Shown here: positions 12,617-12,687 of the stretch, piece by piece | Layout of the letters: each line of letters starts with the position of its first letter | How positions within the stretch are numbered: the stretch's first letter is position 1 | From: JBOHDX01 sp050700835 | GTDB taxonomy: Bacteria > Actinomycetota > Actinomycetes > Propionibacteriales > Nocardioidaceae | Reading direction: 5' to 3' | NCBI GenBank assembly: GCA_050700835.1 | Contig: JBOHDX010000153.1 | Location: forward strand, 1 to 12,687 | DNA: 12,687 bases | Translations under genes and position numbers: made by a program | The notes under the pieces: generated by a model | The model's database searches: none | Told to the model about the DNA's origin: nothing | What the model saw: the letters and a program-made list of their open reading frames with translations, nothing else

Positions 12617-12687
12617 ATGACGATGCGTTTCTCCAACCAGTTGGTCCCCGAGCTGTATCAACCGTTCTGGGCGGCGTGGCAGGCCGG
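12617..12687 (+). CDS. N-terminus of a probable IS30-family transposase (cut by window edge)
   Basis: Twenty-three codons are visible, beginning MTMRFSNQLVPELYQPFWAA. The FWxxxxxG-type opening resembles the N-terminal region of actinobacterial IS30-family transposases. The DDE catalytic domain is beyond the window, so the call is tentative. The ATG at 12617 has GAGGG at 12607-12611 with a 5-base gap. An ATG at 12623 and a GTG at 12611 are in the same frame. If correct, an insertion sequence has entered the mobile element just downstream of xis. Confidence 0.4.
   Translation, partial: MTMRFSNQLVPELYQPFWAAWQA

Larger units (their letters stand above)
10044..12687. mobile_element. Left end of a tRNA-Leu-integrated mobile element (right end not in window)
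   Basis: An integrase, an XRE regulator and an excisionase lie directly next to a tRNA 3' end, interrupting the conserved fhaA neighbourhood. The coding sequence is less GC-biased at third positions than the operon beside it. No replication, transfer, capsid or cargo gene is visible, so the class of the element is unknown. Confidence 0.8.

Noticed and set aside
11900..12661. Minus-strand open frame (253 codons) opposite xis and beyond
   Set aside because: It covers the xis gene and the divergent promoters, has no domain, and has a random-looking composition.

Overview
The window comes from a high-GC actinomycete chromosome (Actinomycetota). Its first four fifths hold the conserved cell-division and cell-wall signalling cluster known from Mycobacterium: crgA, a DUF881 gene, then pknB, pknA, pbpA, rodA, pstP, fhaB and fhaA in the same relative order and orientation. 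GC content is high throughout, third codon positions are mostly G or C, and several genes start with GTG. The genus cannot be fixed from this sequence. trpG, which sits between the DUF881 gene and pknB in M. tuberculosis, is absent.

Layout. Positions 1-156 are non-coding, with short GC-rich repeats. crgA (minus strand) and the DUF881 gene (plus strand) diverge from a 73-bp spacer. The DUF881 gene then converges on a seven-gene minus-strand operon running from fhaA (start 9684) to pknB (stop 1217). All seven genes are packed with stop/start overlaps or gaps of at most 7 bp, so one transcript and translational coupling are likely. A perfect 11-bp inverted repeat joins the ends of the DUF881 gene and pknB and contains both stop codons. 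The operon combines a Ser/Thr kinase pair, its PP2C phosphatase, two phosphothreonine-reading FHA proteins, and a SEDS polymerase with its class B PBP partner. It therefore links phosphorylation signalling to septal and polar peptidoglycan synthesis.

A tRNA-Leu (anticodon CAG) lies at 9960-10043, followed by a strong stem-loop terminator. From there to the right edge the sequence looks like the left end of an integrated mobile element that uses the tRNA 3' end as its attachment site. It carries a tyrosine integrase (minus), an XRE-type regulator one base upstream and co-oriented (minus), and a divergent small MerR/HTH_17-type excisionase (plus). The regulator and excisionase promoters are predicted to have abutting -35 boxes inside one palindrome, which resembles a compact integrate/excise switch. 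The regulator mRNA is predicted to be leaderless.

The last ~430 bp hold no convincing intact gene. They end in the first codons of what may be an IS30-family transposase, cut off by the window edge. The right end of the element and its cargo lie outside the window, so its class (integrative conjugative element, phage satellite or other) cannot be decided here.
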